From assembly GCF_014633365.1 (NCBI RefSeq), contig NC_068340.1:19075879-19139878 (forward strand): 64,000 nt of DNA, in the 5' to 3' direction. The number at the start of each line of letters is the position of its first letter. Position 1 is the first letter of the stretch. Both the position numbers and the translations under genes were made by a program. Below, piece after piece: positions 10,913-21,117 of this stretch. The DNA is from Diospyros lotus (lineage: Eukaryota; Streptophyta; Magnoliopsida; Ericales; Ebenaceae). Under the pieces are notes generated by a model that saw only the letters and a list, made by a program, of their open reading frames with translations, did no database searches and was not told the DNA's origin.

Positions 10913-11382
10913 CTAGTCCATGACTATTCTTTGGTTATTCTGGCAAAGTAACAGTGTATTATTGATAGTCATCCTTATTTTATAATGGTTTTTGGCCCCT
11001 ATTTATAAAGTGAGGTGTTTACAATTTACATAAAATTCAAAATAATAGGATAATATTATGGAGACAAAATGTCATTATCAATTCCACAAAATCGGGAGTG
11101 GATTCACAGTACCAGGGATCTGGTTTACCTCAGATAAAATAAGTGGGTCCCGCCTTCATTTATTCCACAACCTTGTTGTTATGCGAGCTGAACGGTTTGG
11201 CTAGTGAGCTGAAAGCATTGCTGGGAGCTCGCTTACTTCCGCAGTCTGAGATAGGGTTTCGACGAGATGCGACATTGCTCTAACGACCTCGGCCTTGGGC
11301 CTATTGAGCTTCAGGAGATCGGGTAGGCCTACTGGGTCGAGTCTAGTGCATAAGAAAGGTGGTCCGAAAAATATCCATAACA
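10913..11382 (-). mobile_element. 3' LTR of the Tat-type element, outer end missing
   Basis: It matches 35249-35699 in the same orientation: GTAACAGTGTATTATT, then GTGAGGTGTTTACAATTTAC, then GAAAGGTGGTCCG. It ends in ATAACA at 11382, corresponding to 35699. The first ~139 bp of the LTR (35110-35248) are absent here, and the sequence abuts the TRIM end. It is the downstream LTR of the minus-strand element whose 5' LTR lies at 35110-35699; the 14 kb Tekay-B insertion explains the large distance. Confidence 0.8.
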
Positions 11383-11741
11383 CTAGCCACCCAGCTCACA
11401 GTGCGATCTTCAAACTGGGAGCTGATGTATGCTAGCTATTCCAGCTATCAATCCGCCTTTCAACCTTCTTCCCAATCGCTTCAAATCATGACGTTTCATG
11501 TCGCACGTCTTGTTTGAGACACATTTAATGTGCACGTTCCCCCATTACTGCACATGATTATAACTATGGGACCCACGAGCCGTCGTGCAACTGGTGAACG
11601 CGGGTATACCATAAGCCGTTTTGATCCGACGACTAGGATCGTTCGCGTTGGACATATAAATAGAAGAAAGACCCTTCTATTTCCCTCTTCATGCTATTTT
11701 GAAATTTTGCTCTTACTTTCCTCTACCTCCGAGACTTCCAC
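11383..11741 (+). promoter_or_regulatory. Promoter region of the Tat antisense gene
   Basis: A plus-strand TATA box, TATAAATA (11655-11662), sits in sequence between the Tat 3' LTR and the Tekay-B insertion. A TGACG motif lies near 11488. Transcription would start near 11690 and run rightwards into 26048 and the antisense gene, once Tekay-B is discounted. Placement beside the 3' LTR and direction opposite to gag-pol agree with the accessory antisense ORF known in Tat-lineage elements. The start site itself is inferred. Confidence 0.5.
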
Positions 11742-14054
11742 TGTAATACCCAAGGACTTTGGGTTATTATTTTAAAAGAAAAATGAAAATTCAGGGAAAA
11801 TAGGTATCTGAAAAGCCCAAAAATTTTACCAAATCAGCCAAAGAGAGTACCCTAAAGCTTAAATGTCTAAGGAAATAAGAATGCCTCTAACGAGCATATC
11901 GAGGCATGATTTTTGAAACCAAAAGAAATCGAATCAGAAACGATTTTTGGTACAACTATGGATCGGGCTAAAAAATTGAATTGTCATAGGAGACTCTCAA
12001 AAAGATAGCAGAAGCCTCAGGAAGCTTCAATTCATCGAGTAGAGCAACCCTTCAGGAGTTTCAGGAAGAAACGAAAGGGTTTATGGCCAAAATGAAGATT
12101 CGGGCCTAAGTACAGTTTTCTAAAATTGTCGGAGGGAGGTCGAAATGATGTTTTGTCAGAATCTTCGAGGGTCAAATGGATGTTTTAGGGCTTGAGGGTC
12201 TTAAAATCAATTATGAAAAGTTTAGGGGCTATGTGAAAATGGCCCAAAGCGATAAACCCAAACGTGGAGGAGCCAAAGTGCAAAATCGACAAAGTTAGCC
12301 ATAGGATTCGATCAACCCTTTAGCAGTCATCGACTGGCCATCTAGAGCACCAGGATCACACGAGGATTGGTCAAGGAAGGCTGGGAAGTGATCATTAGCC
12401 GACATAGGCCACCGGGGTGGCCGAATTTTCAAAAAAATCGGCCAAGAAAGTTGGTCGCGACATCAAAGCCTGAAACTTGCTTTTTCGGGTGTGGGTTGAT
12501 GCTTTCAGGTCCATCCAGGGGAGGTAGGGACGTCTAAGGCAATGGGTGAGGCATCTAAAGGCATTTCGAGGTTCGACTTCGCCTGTAAATAGAGCTCCTT
12601 GTGGCCAAAATTTTTAGAACTTTGAAGCTCAAATCAAGGGCATTTTTGAACAAATTGAGAGGCAAGGATAGAGGTCTTTTTTTTCCCATAAGTTGGAGAG
12701 TATTTCTAGAGCATTTGGTGAGCAACAGAGCAGGAACAGAGGAGATCCAAGGCTTTGCCGGAAACCTAGGCGATCCGCCTTGTCGAGATTTTGAACCCTC
12801 CGTTGAGCCACTTCCAAGCCTCATTTCAGGCTGATTCAGGTACCATGTTGATTGATTAAGCATGTAGTTTGTCGTAGTGTAAAAATCCAAGCTTTTCGGT
12901 GTGCCGTCGCCTGAGAAGATAACCGGCGCGTGGGTTTCACGCGCCAGTCTCACTCGCCTTACCACGCGTTGGCGCGTGCGGCCATGGAATTTCCTATAAT
13001 TTTTTTAATATTCTTGGAATAATATTTTAGGATTTTCTGTGAAAAAGACTTGGAAAAAAAATGATGTAGGTATTTATTTTGGATTGTTAGTGAAATTAAT
13101 TAGAGAAAAATAGAGAAAATGGCTAGAAAAATGAGGAAAAATAGTTTTTATTGATGATTTAAATAAATATCTTACCTAGGATGCCTTGGGATTTGAGGTG
13201 AAATAATTGGTGCGAATTTCGAAGTTGGCACAAAAAACAAGGCAAGTTACACTCTTTTCAAGGTATCCCAATTTTTGAGAAAGGTGAGTGGTTTTATCCC
13301 TATAACCCATATACAACATGAATACCTTTCTATGCATGATATTATGTATGTTATGATCATCTTCGTCATATTTTGTTCATATTCTATGGCATGGAAAGTT
13401 GTGACATTCACATGGCACGATATTATTGTCATATTAAAACTCGTGCATGGGATTGGGATGTTGCCCTAAGAGTAGCCATAATTTCCCAAGAGCAATTGAT
13501 AGAACAACATTAGGCTTATCCTGCGGAGGTTTGGAATTCTGCCTAGGATTCTGTGCCGAGCTGGTGGGCCAGGGAAGTTACACTAGGGTATTTGTTTATA
13601 AATGTCCATACATCATTCATTCATTCATGCTTATCTAACCCTCGCTTAGAAGATTTCATCTTCTAATATTGGACTGTCCTTGGAATATTCCACATTTTAG
13701 GCGAGATAAGTGGCCGAAAAGGCAAGGAGGTGATTGAGGCCTGATCGTGACATAAATTTTGTGGGTCCTATGTGGAACTAGGACCATATATTTCATTTGG
13801 CTGTATTATTTAGATTTTAAATAAATGCTCATAAGGATGCATTGGGTAAACGATGTTTATAAACCCTTGTTATGTTTTCGAGGTTTCATGCAGGTTCTGA
13901 TCTTACTTCTGCTTATGTTAAAAATGTATCATTCATTCGCTATGTTTGGGAGTGTTATATATAAAGGTTATGTTGAGGATTTATTTTTATTTATGTTTAA
14001 ATGAAAAAAAAATTCTGGCATATATTTTAATGCTCTGGAAGGCAAGGTATTACA
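11742..14054 (+). mobile_element. 5' LTR of plus-strand Tekay-type chromovirus (Tekay-B)
   Basis: It runs from TGTAATACCCAAGG to AAGGTATTACA (2313 bp) and is followed at once by the primer-binding site TTGGTATCAGAGC (14056-14068). Left flank TCCAC (11737-11741) pairs with CCCAC (26048-26052), a 5-bp target duplication with one change. The first ~146 bp differ from the 3' LTR copy at about 13 positions by eye, mostly transitions, so the insertion is old. It holds a GC-rich hairpin (12925-12945) and the conserved LTR hairpin (13646-13666). Confidence 0.85.
13646..13666. other. Conserved LTR hairpin (Tekay-B 5' LTR)
   Basis: The arms TTAGAAGAT and ATCTTCTAA pair perfectly around three bases, about 390 bp before the LTR end. 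A palindrome GGAATATTCC follows at 13682-13691. The matching site in the 3' LTR (25636-25656) has one C-to-T change that weakens a pair. Confidence 0.55.
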
Positions 14055-14455
14055 GTTGGTATCAGAGCTGACCCTTGGTAAGGCGGTCCAATGAGGGCGG
14101 GGAGTAGCGCGTGGGCCTGTTCAAGGAGCGATTTCTGGCAGACTTCTAGGATGGTAACCCCCAAAGGGAAGAAGTGGGACCAGTTGTAAGGTTGCATGAC
14201 GAGGACGTTATGTGCTCAAGGGGGGAGAATGTAATACCCCAAGAGCCCAAAGAAGGGTAGTATATATCGAGGATAAGTAAGGAAGAAAACAACACCAGCT
14301 GGATACCTTTTGGGCTGAATGTAGATAAAGAACTCCCGGGTTAAGTGTGCTTGAGCTGGGGAAGCTCAAGGATGGGTGACATCCTAGGAAGTTCACGTAA
14401 GCCCATCAGGGTAAGTTGTTCATATCCTTCCTATTGCTCAATGCAGGATGTTACA
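14055..14455 (+). mobile_element. Cassandra-like TRIM, internal region plus LTR (copy B), joined to Tekay-B at the PBS
   Basis: Starting at the primer-binding site just after the Tekay-B LTR, 14069-14229 match the Cassandra internal region found inverted at 37637-37822: GACCCTTGGT, then CTTCTAGGATGG, then GACCAGTTGTAAGGT. The polypurine run CAAGGGGGGAGAA precedes an LTR at 14230-14455 (TGTAATACCCC...GATGTTACA, 226 bp). Bases 14335-14392 hold the 5S rRNA-like segment, with AGAACTCCCGGGTTAAG and GGATGGGTGAC. There is no left Cassandra LTR. A second primer-binding-like TTGATATCAAAGCC follows at 14457. This looks like recombination or template switching at the primer-binding site. Confidence 0.7.
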
Positions 14456-14759
14456 GTTGATATCAAAGCCAAAGTTTCATTTGGAGATTTAGGATATATC
14501 ATTAGGGATCTATGAACCCGAGGTCTAGAGAACTTAGATTAAGAAATCCTTATCTAGAGATTATGGACTTAAGTGTGCTGTAGCGAAAGTACATGTCTAG
14601 GAATGTTCTGGCTAAGGAAAGACTTGGTACTTAAGTGCATCCGTTTGTAACCCACCTCTATTTCCTGGGAGCTTACCTAGTGTACTATTCATGTACAGAC
14701 ACTATGTGGCTACTATTCCTGTTAAATAGTGGTAATCTAATCGATTTTTCAATGTCAGA
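14456..14759 (+). other. Untranslated leader of Tekay-B
   Basis: It begins with TTGATATCAAAGCC, a second, decayed primer-binding-like site. Bases 14575-14700 match the Tekay-A leader (minus strand of 7038-7363). No open frame is present before 14760. Confidence 0.6.
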
Positions 14760-16138
14760 ATGGAAGGAGATTACCTTGAGCAATTCTGGGTGACCCACTG
14801 GACTAGCCGATGGGAGGACAACGAACCAATGATGGGAGAAGTCTTCGGTCGCCTTGAAATTCTAGAAGGCATCTTGAGGGACGTGCTGCCAAGCAACTTC
14901 GTGAGACCAAGCCTAATGCACGCTCAAGTAGAATTCCTGATAAATCAAATGGAAGAAGAATGGAGAGTCGTAACCGAAGGGATTCACCAGCAAGGCGATT
15001 ACGCATCTCTACATTTCTTCTGTATGCAATTCTGCGATCAGGTCATCGATCTGTTTGAGGGAGCCATAATAGAAGAAGAAGACTCGAATAGAGATTGGGA
15101 TGACATCGAGGTGGTCGAAGCCGATATGATGGGTGCCGGCTACCTTGACTTAGACGACGAAGAAAAAGAAAAAGCAACTGTACACAACGACCTCGAGGGC
15201 AAGGTTGTTAAAATCGGGATTTTAAGTGGGATCGAAAAAGTGTCCATAAAATCGGATCGTAAAATCGAATCGTAAAATCGTAAGATTTTAGAGATAATTA
15301 AAAATACCCTTCGATTTTTGTAAATATATGTTTATAATAACATAATTTTGTAGAAAATGAATTAATATCTTTTAATAACCTGATTATTCCTTATTATAGT
15401 TCAAAAGATTATATTACCAAAATATAGCTCAAAAATTAGCAGGTTAGTATAGGCAATTTAGAGGCAAAATATAGGTAATTTAGAGGTAAAATATAGCTTA
15501 AAATTCTTTAGAGGATTCTTTCAACGTCTTCCATTAGATTTATATTGCATTTTTTTCTTGATTTAACATTGATTAAATCAAGTAAAATCCTGATTTAGGT
15601 TTTGGTGGTCCATTAATTAATTACTTGTTTGTCTTGATTTACTTATACAATCAATGTTAAATCAAGTAAAAATTATAATCTAAATCAAGTAAATTGAAAC
15701 TTATGCAATTAATGTTAGATGCTATGTGACATTGGAACTTATGCAATCAATGTTAAATCAAGTTCGAATTTAGAGGCAAAATATAACAATTTATTACATA
15801 AGTTCCAATATCAGATGCTATGTGACATTGAGACGTTGGAAGCATCCTCTAAATTGCAACTTAAATCAATGAAGGTCTTTGAATCGTAAAATCGTTTAGG
15901 GATCTCTGAAGCGTAAAATCGTAAAATCGTATATGTAAAATCGAGATTTTATAGGATTTTATCCCAAATTGGATTTTACATGGGATTTGAATCGTTTAGG
16001 GGTCTTCGAATCGTAAAATCGTAAAATCGTACGCATAAAATCGGGATTTTAACAACAATGCTCGAGAGACCTGCAGCCGAGTCTGAAGATGACATAGCGA
16101 ATGACGATGCTTGGGTTTGGAAGTCAACCAGCCCATAG
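14760..16138 (+). pseudogene. Extra ORF upstream of gag in Tekay-B, split by a MITE
   Basis: I do not recognise this protein. The frame opens at ATG 14760 (MEGDYLEQFW), runs to 15199, is interrupted by the MITE at 15200-16060 plus one target copy, and continues in the same frame from 16069 to a TAG at 16136-16138. Outside the insertion this gives a 169-residue product: a Trp- and Met-rich N-terminal half with helix-forming stretches (EVFGRLEILEGILRD) and a strongly acidic C-terminal half (EEEDSNRDWDDIE, LDDEEKE). Nothing suggests a signal peptide or membrane segment. Tekay elements normally have one gag-pol frame after the leader, so a separate upstream ORF is unusual. It could be a divergent gag N-terminus or a leader-encoded accessory protein. 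Confidence 0.55.
15200..16060. mobile_element. hAT-type MITE inserted in the upstream ORF
   Basis: The 861-bp non-coding insert has imperfect terminal inverted repeats (CAAGGTTGTTAAAATC at the left; the right end read in reverse gives CATTGTTGTTAAAATC). It is flanked by 8-bp direct repeats CTCGAGGG (15192-15199) and CTCGAGAG (16061-16068). An 8-bp duplication with CA-starting ends is typical of hAT elements. Both ends are rich in the phrase ATCGTAAAATCG. The interior is AT-rich, contains repeated ATCAATGTTAAATCAAG phrases, and has no transposase. Confidence 0.75.
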
Positions 16139-16289
16139 AAAGAATCATGGACGATTTTATTTCACTTATTAGTGTGTTAGATGTGTGCTGTGTGCTTTTC
16201 TTAAACGATGTTATATATATATCGTGTTATGAAATGAAATTCCATTTTGAAGAAATTCTCGTGGAATGAGATTTTGTCTTGTCTTTTAG

Positions 16290-17400
16290 ATGGTAACTAT
16301 AAGGCAACAAAGAAACATGACTCCTGTCAACCCCAATCAGGAAATCGAGGATGTAAGAAACAGTGGGAATCGCCACTATAGTCGCGTCAATAGTAATAGC
16401 ATCTGGACTGAGGAACAAGAGACAGAATCAACAGTTCCCAAAGGATGATTGGATCGGATTGAGAAGATTATAGAGAATCTCTTAACCCACACAACCAGGG
16501 GAGAACCGGCTAGGCACACTAATAATGTGCTGGGACAATACCAGTGACAGGGACCACCAATGTTCAAGGGGAAACCCAATGATGACCCCAGCATGGCCGA
16601 GTACTGGTTGGAGCAAACAGAGAAGTTGCTTCGACAATTTCAGTACAATGATGAGGAAAAATTGAATTATGCCAATTTCATGTTGGAAGAAGAAGCTAGA
16701 AGATGGTGGCAAACAACAAAACGAGCTTTACAACGATCCCACTCGAGGCAAGGATCAGAATTCGATGAGACTCTAGTATCAGTCTGGGAGGCATTTAAGA
16801 AGGCCTTCAACGATAAGTATTTCCCTCTTAGCTAGGAGTAGAAGAAGAGCTGGGAGTTTACAAACCTAAAGCAAACCAGGGAAATGTTGGTGGCTCAATA
16901 TGACACTCGATTCAATCAGCTCATTAAGTACGTGCCAATGTATGATGCCGTTGAATGGCAAAAAGCACAAAAGTTTATGTCAAGGCTTCGAGTAGAGCTG
17001 CTGCAGGCTTTGAGCACTTGGTCGATTGACTCCTATAAAGAAGCCTTGAGTAAAGCTTTGATAAGAGAAAAGGAATCTTCTTCAAGTGAAGCTCATTAGG
17101 TCTGGTGAAACGAAGGGAAACTCGGAATAGAAATCGGGAAATAAAAGTTCCCAAAACAATAGGTAATGCCCTAAATGCAAGAAGAACCATCCGGGAAAGA
17201 AATGCTTGGCAGGGACATCCAGCTGTTATTTGTGCGGAGAACGAGGACACACAAGTAGAGACTGTCGTAAAAGAAAAGAAACACCTCCAGTAAAAGACCT
17301 AATGAAAGTGATGTGTTTTCAGTGCAATCAACCAATGCACTATTCAAGGAACTGCCTGAAGAAGCCGAAACTCGGACAAGAAGATGGACCAGCTGAAAAA
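16290..17400 (+). pseudogene. Tekay-B gag (capsid-nucleocapsid), broken
   Basis: Gag packages element RNA in virus-like particles. ATG 16290 follows the upstream ORF by ~150 bp. The retrotransposon gag domain reads through MFKGKPNDDPSMAEYWLEQ, WWQTTK, VSVWEAFKKAFNDKYFP and MLVAQYDTRFNQL with several stops (for example near 16446 and 16834). Two CCHC zinc knuckles follow from about 17220: CYLCGERGHTSRDC and CFQCNQPMHYSRNC, both with C-x2-C-x4-H-x4-C spacing. A frameshift near 17100-17200 separates capsid from nucleocapsid. Two knuckles rather than one is a slight oddity for a chromovirus. Confidence 0.8.
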
Positions 17401-17510
17401 GTAGGGGAGGCTCGTGGGACTCATCAGGGACGCGTCTACAACCTCACCAAGGAAGATGTGGGGACAAATTCGACAGTCGTACAAGGTACATTCTTTATAT
17501 TGGATACCCT

Positions 17511-18120
17511 GTGCGTGCATTGATAGACCCTGGGTTAACGCATTCATTTATGTCATATGCTTTGGCTGAGAGTTTGGGGGTAGAAACTAAACCTATGGAG
17601 TCTCCGATAGTAATTTCAACGCCCATGGGTAAAAGTGCAAGGTCTTCAAAAGTGTTAGAAGGATGCGAAATTAGCTTAAGTGATGCTCAATTTCAAGTTG
17701 ATCTAATTTTGCTAGAAGTATATGACTTCGACACAATCTTAGGAATGGATTTCTTGTCTAGATATGATGTCAACATAGATTGTCGAAGAAAAATAATGAC
17801 CATAAAGAAAATCGAAGGGGAATGGGTCAAATTTCGAGGACAGGGTGACCCCAAGAATGGGAAAATGATTTCAGTCGAGAAGGAAGAAAAGTTGATAAAC
17901 CAAGGAGCCTATGAATGTATAGCTTATGCTCGTTTGGAAGAGAAAGAAGTACCAGAGCTCAAGGAGGTGAGAATAGTACGAGTGTATGAGGATGTATTTC
18001 CAAAAGAACTACTAGGACTATTGCTACCTCGAGAGATCAAGTTCTCAGTTGAGCTAGTGCTAAGAACCAAACCGATATCAATTCCTCCATATCGAATGGC
18101 TCCGACAGAAATGAAGGAAT
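17511..18120 (+). pseudogene. Tekay-B aspartic protease and start of RT
   Basis: The protease would cut Gag-Pol. The 206-codon frame contains ALIDPGLTHSFMS, where the normal active-site triad D-T/S-G reads D-P-G, so it is probably inactive. It also has DTILGMDFLSRYDVNIDC, the conserved second half. The frame then enters the RT lead-in (VYEDVFPKELLGLL...PPYRMAP) and stops at TAG 18129-18131. The stretch from gag to protease is frameshifted. Confidence 0.8.
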
Positions 18121-19498
18121 TAAGGAGTTAGCTTCAAGAACTGACAAATAAGAGATTCATTAGGCCAAGCACATTGCTGTGGGGCGCGCCGGTGCTATTT
18201 GTAAAGAAGAATGATGGAAGTTTGAGAATGTGCATTGACTATCGCCAGCTGAATAAAGCTACGGTAAAGAATAAGTATCCACTTTCGATGATCGATGAGC
18301 TGTTCGATCAGCTGTAAGGAGCAAAGATATTTTCAAAAATTGACTTGAGGTCTGGATATTACCAATTGAGGATTAAGCCTGATGATATTCCGAAAATGGC
18401 TTTTCGGTCAAGGTATGGCCATTTTGAGTATTTCGTGATGCCATTTAGGTTAACAAATGCTCCAGCAACATTTATGGATCTCATGAACAGGGTGTTCAAA
18501 CCCTATTTAGATTAGTTCGTGATCGTATTTATAAATGATATATTGATATATTCCTCGAATGAGAGCAATCATGAGGAACACTTAAGGTCGGTGCTAGGAA
18601 CTCTCAGGAAGCATCAATTGTACATCAAGTTCTCAAAGTGCGAGTTCTAGCTACCCCAAGTCGCGTTTCTTAGACACGTGATCTCTGCCGAAGGGATCTC
18701 GGTAGATCCGACAAAAGTTGAGGCTGTTCAGGGGTGGAAGCAGCCAATGAGCGTGACGAAGGTGCGAAGCTTTAAGCTACTATCGAAGATTCGTGGAGGG
18801 ATTTTTGAAATTAGCCGCACCTATAATGAAGCTTATTCGAAAGGATGTTAATTTCGAATGGACTGCCAAGTGTGAGGAAAGTTTCCAAGAGCTCAAGGAT
18901 CGACTAACCACAGCACCGGTTTTAGCAATGCCAGGTGGGCTCAGAGGATTTGTTGTGTATACGGATGCCTCTAAGATTAGGTCTAGGTTGCGTGTTAATG
19001 CAACACGAACAAGTGATCGCGTATGGATTGCGACAGCTAAAGAGGCACGAAGTAAGCTACCCGACGCATGATCTGGAATTGGCAGCCGTGATATATGCTC
19101 TGAAACTATGGAGACATTATCTATATGGTGAAACCTTTGAGGTGTTCACAAACCACAAGAGCCTAAAGTACGTATTCTCGCAAAAGAAGATGAACCTTAG
19201 ACAATGACGGTGGATGGAGTTTTTGAAGGACTACGCCTGCACCATTCGATATCACCCGAGGCGTACCAATATGGTGGCTGACGCACTGAGTAAGAATGTG
19301 CCTATTTCTATGGCTGGGATGATGGCCCATGAGTGGCAGATGTTGGAGGCTTTTAGCCATCTGACGATGAGTGTAGTACCAAAGGAATCGTCTGTCCTTA
19401 TCGCTGGCATGGCAATTCAGCTGGATTTGGTGAACGAAATACGAGTGGCATATGTGGATGATAAGAGAATACATCTATGGGTGGACATGCATGGCTAG
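18121..19498 (+). pseudogene. Tekay-B reverse transcriptase and RNase H, broken
   Basis: RT would copy element RNA to DNA. The translation shows [19 protein letters not shown], then [17 protein letters not shown], then [15 protein letters not shown], then [12 protein letters not shown]. The catalytic box reads FINDILIYS; the first of the two catalytic aspartates (normally FIDD or YVDD) is Asn. In-frame stops include 18129 and 18315. RNase H continues to about 19300 with [32 protein letters not shown] and the tail ADALSKN. A frameshift occurs near 19000. Confidence 0.85.
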
Positions 19499-20807
19499 CC
19501 TAAGAGATCTGATTTTGAAATGCATGATGGCATATTAAGATTTAGGGAAAGGATTTACGTACCAAACTTGAAGGACTTGAGGTAAAGGATTTTAAATGAA
19601 GCCCACAAAACTCGTTATACAGTACACCCGGGAGCCACGAAGATGTATAGAGATCTCCGAGAAGTCTATTGATGGCTAGGAATGAAAACAAGTGTGGCAA
19701 GGAAAGTAGCTCAATGTGATACGTGCTAGAGGGTAAAGATCAAGCACCAGAGACTGGCTAGGTTCATGAGACCAATAGATATCCCAGAATGGAAATGGGA
19801 GCATGTCGCGATGGATTTTGTGATAGGGTTTCCTAGGGGTCAGAAAGGTAATGATGCAATTTGGGTCATCGTAGATAAGCTAACAAATTCAGCACACTTC
19901 TTGACTACGCGGATGGATAGGCCAATACGAAAGTTTGCAGAGCAGTATATAGGAGAAATAATCAGACTTCATGGAACACTGGTGAGCATAGTCTCCGATC
20001 GGGATCCGAGGTTTATCTCAAGATTTTTGGGAAGCTTGCAGAAGTGCATGGGGACTCAATTGAATCTTAGTACAGCTTATCACCCACATATTGATGGACA
20101 GTTTGAAAGGACCATTCAAACACTAGAAAACATGCTAAGGTCATGTGCCTTGGATTTTGAGGGTAACTAGGAAGAGCATCTACCCTTGGTGGAGTTCGCT
20201 TACAATAATAGTTAGCATAGTAGTATAAGAATGGCACCCTACGAGGCTCTATATGGAAGAAAATGTTGATCGCCTATCTGTTAGACCGAGGTAGGAGAAA
20301 GACAAATATTAGGACCAGAGATGGTTCAGCAGGCTACGGAAAAGATTCGTAAGATACACGACAAAATTCGAACCGCACAAAGTCGATAAAAGTTTTATGC
20401 GAACAAAATGATGCGAGATTTGGAATTTGAGGTAGGAGATTATGTATACCTAAAGGTATCACCTCAACATTTGGCAACATGGGGAAAGAAGAAAGGTAAG
20501 TTGAGACCCCGATTCACAGGACCCTATCTGGTCAAATGACGAGTTAGACCGTTGGCTTACCGTTTAGAACTTCTTATTAGCCTGTCCAACATCCACAATT
20601 AGAGTGGAAGTAATCGAGCTAAGAGACGATTTGACTTATCCAGAGTCGCCCGACCGAATCTTAGATCGGCACAACCAAGCTCTAAGGAATAAAGTCATCC
20701 CGCTGGTAAAGATTCAATGGAGAAATCACATTGAGGAAGAAGCTATGTGGGAGTTCGAGGATATGATTAGGGAAAAATATCCCCAATTGTTCGAGGAAAT
20801 AGAATGA
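19499..20807 (+). pseudogene. Tekay-B integrase with GPY/F and chromodomain-like tail
   Basis: Integrase inserts the DNA copy. An HHCC-like zinc region (HPGATKMYRDLREVY, then CDTC) lies near 19620-19730. The catalytic core follows with AMDFVIGFPR, VSDRDPRFISRFLG and YHPHIDGQFERTIQTLE, keeping the D, D and E positions. GKLRPRFTGPYLV near 20490-20535 is the GPY/F motif. The tail, with ILDRHNQALRNKVIPLV and EEAMWEFEDMIREKYP, is the chromodomain-type end that targets insertion in Tekay/Del chromoviruses. Stops occur near 20168, 20212 and 20268. The polyprotein ends at 20807. Confidence 0.85.
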
Positions 20808-21117
20808 GAGTAGCAAAATTTTGTAGTTTTTTTTTCAAATGTACCAAAAGTGTTGTGAAATAAAGAGATAATTATGAATAGTACGTTTATATTTGAGAAA
20901 AAATAGACTATTATTGATGTGTGTGAACTACAACGAGATATTCTGTAAAAGACACAGTATGCCCAATAAGCATTATTTGTTTAAGTAGTGCAAACTGATG
21001 TGGTTACAAAAAGATTGACGATAATGCTTGGCTAAAGAGATGGAAGTCGTTGCTCTTATGAGTTGTTAGCCAGATATCAGTGTTTTAGTAAGTATGAATG
21101 CAAAAAGGGGGAGAGAA
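20808..21117 (+). other. 3' untranslated region and polypurine tract of Tekay-B
   Basis: 310 bp of non-coding sequence end with the purine run AAAAAGGGGGAGAGAA (21102-21117) directly before the 3' LTR. No gene. Confidence 0.75.

Noticed and set aside
11530..11775. 81-codon plus-strand frame over the TATA box
   Set aside because: It spans the promoter and the Tekay-B border, so it cannot be an ancestral gene.
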